From: Rosellinia necatrix
Taxonomy: Eukaryota > Ascomycota > Sordariomycetes > Xylariales > Xylariaceae
NCBI GenBank assembly: GCA_021209875.1
Contig: JAGYVD010000008.1
Coordinates: forward strand, 1,735,501 to 1,799,500
Direction: 5' to 3'
Length of the DNA stretch: 64,000 nucleotides
Shown: positions 59,781-64,000 of the stretch, in pieces
Layout: each line of letters opens with the position of its first letter
Position numbering within the stretch: position 1 is the stretch's first letter
Program-made: the position numbers and the translations under genes
The notes under the pieces: model-generated
Seen by the model: only the letters and a program-made list of their open reading frames with translations
Databases searched by the model: none
Told to the model about the DNA's origin: nothing

Positions 59781-60863
59781 ATGGACACCGAGGACACTCT
59801 AGACGACCTGCAGTCCAAAGTCCTTCGGAGCACGCTTGCTGAGGTTGCCGCAAGGAGCGAATCAACCGGCGAATCAACCGGCAAATCAACCAGCGAACAA
59901 CAGCCAAGCGAACTGTGTTGCGTTATCTGTCTTGATACTATCACGGAGCCCTGCGAGGCAAGACCCTGCAAGCACCGGAATTTTGATTACCTCTGCCTAT
60001 TAAATTGGCTCGAGCGCCTGTCCAAGTGTCCTCTATGCAAATGCGATATCCATGAGGTAGTGCACGACTTTGACCATGATGGCGGCGGGACAAATCGCGT
60101 GTATCTGGTGCCTCAGGTCGCCAACAGTGCTCCTCGGAACGAACAATCACGAGCCCGGCCAGATGCGCCGAGCTGGGCGGCTGGACGACCGGATAGGCGG
60201 TGGCACGAGCACACCAGACACCCACAGGTGACCCGGGATGACGCCGTCATTCGTCGCCAGCAGATTTATCGGGACCGCCTCTATTCCCTCCACGTTGGTT
60301 CCAATCCCACCTCGCGCTATAGAGATATAACCCCTGCTTTATTTGAATCGGAGCCGGATTTGGTCTCGCGCGCACGGGCTTGGTTGAGGCGAGAACTACA
60401 AGTCTTCGGGTTCCTTCGCACCCCGAGCGGTCCGCAGAGCAGTGAAGATGCTACCACAAGACGGCGTGCCAACAACGCTGAGTTTCTGTTGGAATACATC
60501 ATCGCTATCCTAAAAACGGTGGACATTCAAGGTAGCCAAGGCGCGGCGGAGGATATGCTCTCGGAGTTTCTCGGCCGCGAGAACACAAAACTGCTTCTTC
60601 ATGAACTACGAAACTTTCTGCGGAGTCCTTGGTCGATAGAGGTGTGGGATCGCAAGGTTCAGTACCCGTCAACTATGCGACGAGCCAAATGTGAAGACGG
60701 GCATGATGAACGTCATGGTGGTTCTCGGAGAGGCGGGCGTATCCGCAACCGTAACCGCGGCCAACCGGACCGAGAACGAACTGGAGGCGATTTCTACCGC
60801 CCATCACGCCCTCGATTTCCGCACGGACTACCAAATACCTCCCGCCAAAACAACCCAGACTGA
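59781..60863 (+). CDS. TOPORS-like RING-type E3 ubiquitin ligase
   Basis: Intronless, 360 residues. The RING lies at residues 47-86: Cys47 and Cys50 (CVIC), Cys63 and His65 (CKH), Cys72, then Cys83 and Cys86 (CPLC). The remaining zinc position is in HRNFDYLC, where Asp69 stands where Cys is usual. The C-terminal half (SRARAWLRRELQVFGFL, then LLLHELRNFLRSPWSIEVWDRKVQY) resembles the region after the RING in human TOPORS, a dual ubiquitin/SUMO ligase. The final 60 residues are an Arg/Gly/Asn-rich tail, possibly nucleic-acid binding. The N-terminus carries repeated ESTGES/GKSTSE units. It is likely a nuclear ligase; substrates are unknown. The gene shares a short divergent promoter region with SLD2. 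Confidence 0.88.
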   Translation: MDTEDTLDDLQSKVLRSTLAEVAARSESTGESTGKSTSEQQPSELCCVICLDTITEPCEARPCKHRNFDYLCLLNWLERLSKCPLCKCDIHEVVHDFDHDGGGTNRVYLVPQVANSAPRNEQSRARPDAPSWAAGRPDRRWHEHTRHPQVTRDDAVIRRQQIYRDRLYSLHVGSNPTSRYRDITPALFESEPDLVSRARAWLRRELQVFGFLRTPSGPQSSEDATTRRRANNAEFLLEYIIAILKTVDIQGSQGAAEDMLSEFLGRENTKLLLHELRNFLRSPWSIEVWDRKVQYPSTMRRAKCEDGHDERHGGSRRGGRIRNRNRGQPDRERTGGDFYRPSRPRFPHGLPNTSRQNNPD

Positions 60864-62063
60864 AAGGGTACACAGTGGTTAAGCTATATGTACTGGACCT
60901 GAACACACCAAGCTGCGAAACTCTAGGCATGACGTCTCGGGGGAAGAGCCACTGCGCCCCGGCATTACTCAATCACCGAAAGGTTCGAGGATAAGTCTAG
61001 GTCAGGCTGCCGCATGATAGCACCTTCCAAAGCTCATCTATAACTTATAACTTGAATCAGTTTCCTCAGCCAAGAGGATCGCTTCCCCTCCGGCGAGGCG
61101 GACGGTGTTGCTCACGGTGATCACGTTGTCTCATGCCTGCATGGCTTAATGTTAATCACATATAGCCCTTGGTATTCAAACCCAACCCCATATTACCGGC
61201 AATGATATCAGCCAACCAAGACGGACCGAATCGGGCGTAGCTAGCATCTACAATCCCGAGCCATTTCGGTACCCCGCTACTCATTATTGATCCTAAAAAT
61301 AGGCAACATATGCGTCACTGATAAGTTCTGCATTAACGCCAATCATGAGAAGCGTCGGCGAGGGCTAAAATACACCAATCCCTCAAAACCACGTAGTATA
61401 AATACGTCAAGGGTATCTCCTCAAACTCCTTGGCTGTGCCCTATCCTTAATCATAGTAGGATGATAAGATAGCTAGAGTGCGCACAATTGCTAAGTTCCA
61501 CGTAACGTCTTCACCTACCCCTTTATATATCGCCTAGTTAACCCAGCCAACTTGACCTCCTACGCACGCTTTCGCTCAGATTCAGCGGGTACATTCACAC
61601 AGTCGGTGTAATTTCGAAGAGAGAAGTGCAAACCAGCAACACTGTCTCTCCTTCCGCACGTGACGTGACGATTGATTGATCCGAGTTAGTCTATCCGGAC
61701 CTGCTCCTTTTCCCGAAGAGGCCCAATCTGGATAAATACACGAATGTTTCCGCAACCCAAGGTAACACTTTCGACTATTGGGTGTTATTCTCCTGTTCCT
61801 TAGTCTCGACTACTTAATCCATCACCAAGCCGGCTAGATGACCATAACAAGGTCACCCGTACTGCGTCGGCAGTTGAAGCCTGCAGCTTGGCGGGCAGCC
61901 CACTGTATTTTGATGTGAGATAAAACCGCAATGCAGACTCGCCGCGTGAAGAGCCCACTGCCTCTTTCGCATTGTACCAAGGGTCAAATATTCACCCATT
62001 CCCTGTGGCCCAAGTATCAGTTTCTATCGCTCTAGTCGGACTCCTAAAGCCAAACTAAGCACG
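60864..62063. other. Intergenic region before the second DUF1996 gene
   Basis: Contains only short ORFs on both strands (the longest about 99 codons, overlapping the TOPORS-like 3' end antisense). No repeat, RNA gene or transposon feature is evident. Confidence 0.6.
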
Positions 62064-63502
62064 ATGTACTGGCGCTACCTCCTTGCGGCTGCTGCGGCCT
62101 CACCCGCCGCAGGTGCAGCAACCCTCCGTTTTTCGTGCTCACAACTTGTTGTCGATCGGCTTGATCCGTAAGTGAATAGGACATCCCCCAAAACGAATAT
62201 TGGCGACCTAAACAGTTGTGGCTAGGCTCGTTAACCCTGGCGCACTACCCTCTCCCCACCTTCACCAGATTGTCGGAGGAAATGCTTTCAACGCCACGAT
62301 GAATCCAACGACTCACGATCTGCCCTCGACAGCAACTTGTACTTCTTGTACGCCCGTAGAAGATTTCTCTAATTACTGGACAGCTACATGTAAGTAGCTA
62401 TCTACTCCCCTAGTAAGCTAAGAGGCTCCTTGGTTCATAGCTAATCTTTGATGCAGTGTTCTTCCGGTATGATAGGTCAACCCATCTATGACCGTATTCG
62501 GTTTTGGACCCTATTACTCACCTGTCTGATCAGTGCACGGAATGGGACGCTTCACCGTGTCGATACATTTGGTAACGAGCTTGGGTATACTGGAGCCAGT
62601 GGCGGCCAAACTGTCTACTACTTGTCCTCAGGTAAAGGAACCCGTAATTTATTCAGCTATCTGAGCTTCTACGACGCGTCGCAGACGTTAACCCCTATGT
62701 TCTAAACAGGGAAGGTGACGGCTTTCAAGCCAGGTTTTAGGATGACCGTAGGAGACCCGAACTTCCGAACTGCAGCGCAGCTACAGGCGAAGTACAAGTA
62801 TATGGATTTTACGTGTCTGCAAACATCTATGACAAGAGGTGGGCAGACATTGAATTTCCCTACTAGGCCTTGCCCGGCAGGTATCATGGTTAGCATTCGG
62901 TTCCCGACATGCTGGGATGGTAAGAATACGGACAGCCCAGATCATCAGAGCCATGTCGCCTATCCCAACGGCAATGCCTGCCCCGCTAGTCATCCCGTCA
63001 CCGTCCCTCAGGTGTTTTATGAGACGTGAGTAGCTCGAATATTTATTTTCGCGCATTTAGAGATTTTTGCTAACACAGATCTCAAAGTTACTGGAACACC
63101 CGTCCATTCAATAACCAGGCCGAATGGCCTACAGACGGTTCACAGCCTTTCGTCTGGAGCTTCGGTGACAAATCCGTAAGTGATCCGTGTTTGGTAGCAA
63201 TGTATTTCCTTTAATAAACATGGTCACGGTGGCCTAACTACTGCAATATGCCGTGTTAACCATGAGATGATATCTAGGGATACGGCATCCATGGTGATTA
63301 TGTCTTCGGGTGGAAAGGGGATGCCCTGCAGCGCGCCATGGACCAGAACTGCAACAGCGATCTGTTTGCTAATAAGATCAACTGCAATACACTGAAGACG
63401 CAGTCACTAGCTGACGCTAACAAATGCACGATGGCGAGGAAGGTTGGCGATAACCTGGACGGCTGGCTCACCACCCTACCAGGGGACATGCCTATCATGT
63501 GA
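62064..63502 (+). CDS. Secreted DUF1996 protein, second copy
   Basis: Paralogue of the gene at 45866. Seven exons: 62064-62167, 62226-62389, 62457-62466, 62534-62631, 62710-63025, 63079-63175 and 63278-63502, giving 337 residues. Signal peptide about residues 1-18 (LLAAAAASPAAGAA). The same motifs appear in order: [116 protein letters not shown] and DGWLTTLPG. Exon 3 is only 10 nt; it is inferred because it joins both neighbours in frame and restores LFFRARNG exactly as in the other copy. Its 3' donor is GTATGA and its 5' acceptor follows a GCTAAT branch site. The gene is less GC-rich than the first copy and lacks that copy's basic tail. Confidence 0.9.
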
Positions 63503-64000
63503 TACCAGGGCCGGAGTGCGAAACTGGTGTTCGTGGAGTCGCCTGATTAAAGTTCTCGGTCTACCGCAGTCTATTATCGTCGGGATCCAAACCTAGGTTC
63601 CACGAAGAAAACATATAATATTAATGACCCAGCTCAGTTCTGTCTCAGTGTGTGTGACGGTGTTCATACCTAGATAGTTAACCCGGACCCCTATATAGGT
63701 GGTACCTGATTGTATAATAAATAAACCTGGCCGTCACACATAATTGCGTCACTTGATTATTCGCTATAATATAATTACTAACTAAGCTTTTCTCGATATA
63801 CTCTCTTATTAATTATTTATTCTATAAGTATATATCTATGCACCTAGCGGTAAAGATGTAGACTGTCGTCTACGATAAAATGTAGCGGTTGAAAAGCGAA
63901 GTTGTAGATGGGATGGAGACCTAGTAATTGACATGGCTGTCCACCGTAGTAGGTAACCACTCGACACTATGGGTCGTACCTCCCCTTACAACTCCTGACG
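63503..64000. other. Region downstream of the second DUF1996 gene
   Basis: AT-rich sequence with no ORF of note; probably the 3' UTR and the start of an intergenic region cut by the window end. Confidence 0.6.

Overview
The window looks like nuclear DNA of a filamentous ascomycete (Pezizomycotina, most likely a Sordariomycete). Every spliced gene has short GT-AG introns, mostly about 45-210 nt, with GTAAGT/GTGAGT-like donors and RCTAAC/RCTGAC-like branch sites. The gene set is typically fungal (EXO1, Sld2, MAM33, TMA16, GH11 xylanase, DUF1996 secreted proteins, a CYP59-like P450), and the intergenic DNA is full of TACC/TAGG tetramer runs and CCTAGGTA palindromes. There are no operons, no rRNA, no CRISPR array and no tRNA that I can defend. 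Splice coordinates were derived by hand from reading frame, donor/acceptor and family conservation.

1-17.6 kb is a housekeeping block: a mitochondrial-type PRX5-like peroxiredoxin (+), an Ariadne-type RBR ubiquitin ligase (-) carrying two apparent single-base frameshifts near its 3' end, exonuclease EXO1 (-) divergent from the ribosome-biogenesis factor TMA16 (+), the mitochondrial matrix protein MAM33/p32 (+) and a secreted GH11 xylanase (-).

17.6-41.4 kb is gene-poor accessory DNA. It holds only an isolated intronless BAHD-type acyltransferase (-, 25.0-26.6 kb) and a small two-exon LEA-like mitochondrial protein (+, 32.7-33.2 kb). The rest has no convincing coding sequence, several short tandem repeats and a few GC-richer islands with unrecognised ORFs.

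41.4-50.4 kb encodes a multi-spanning acyltransferase-3 membrane protein, a GC-rich secreted DUF1996 protein and a CYP59-like cytochrome P450, all on +. 53.8-63.5 kb holds a divergent protein kinase (+), a possible unknown two-exon small gene (-), the replication initiator Sld2 (-) divergent from a TOPORS-like RING protein (+), and a second, differently spliced DUF1996 paralogue (+).

The functions are mostly independent. The links I can see are two DNA-replication/repair genes (EXO1, SLD2), each with a close divergent neighbour, three mitochondrial-type proteins (peroxiredoxin, MAM33, LEA-like) and three secreted proteins (xylanase and the two DUF1996 copies). The best leads for something new are the DUF1996 pair with non-matching introns and a 10-nt micro-exon, the small spliced orphan at 56.6-57.0 kb, the divergent kinase, and the isolated acyltransferase in the gene desert.
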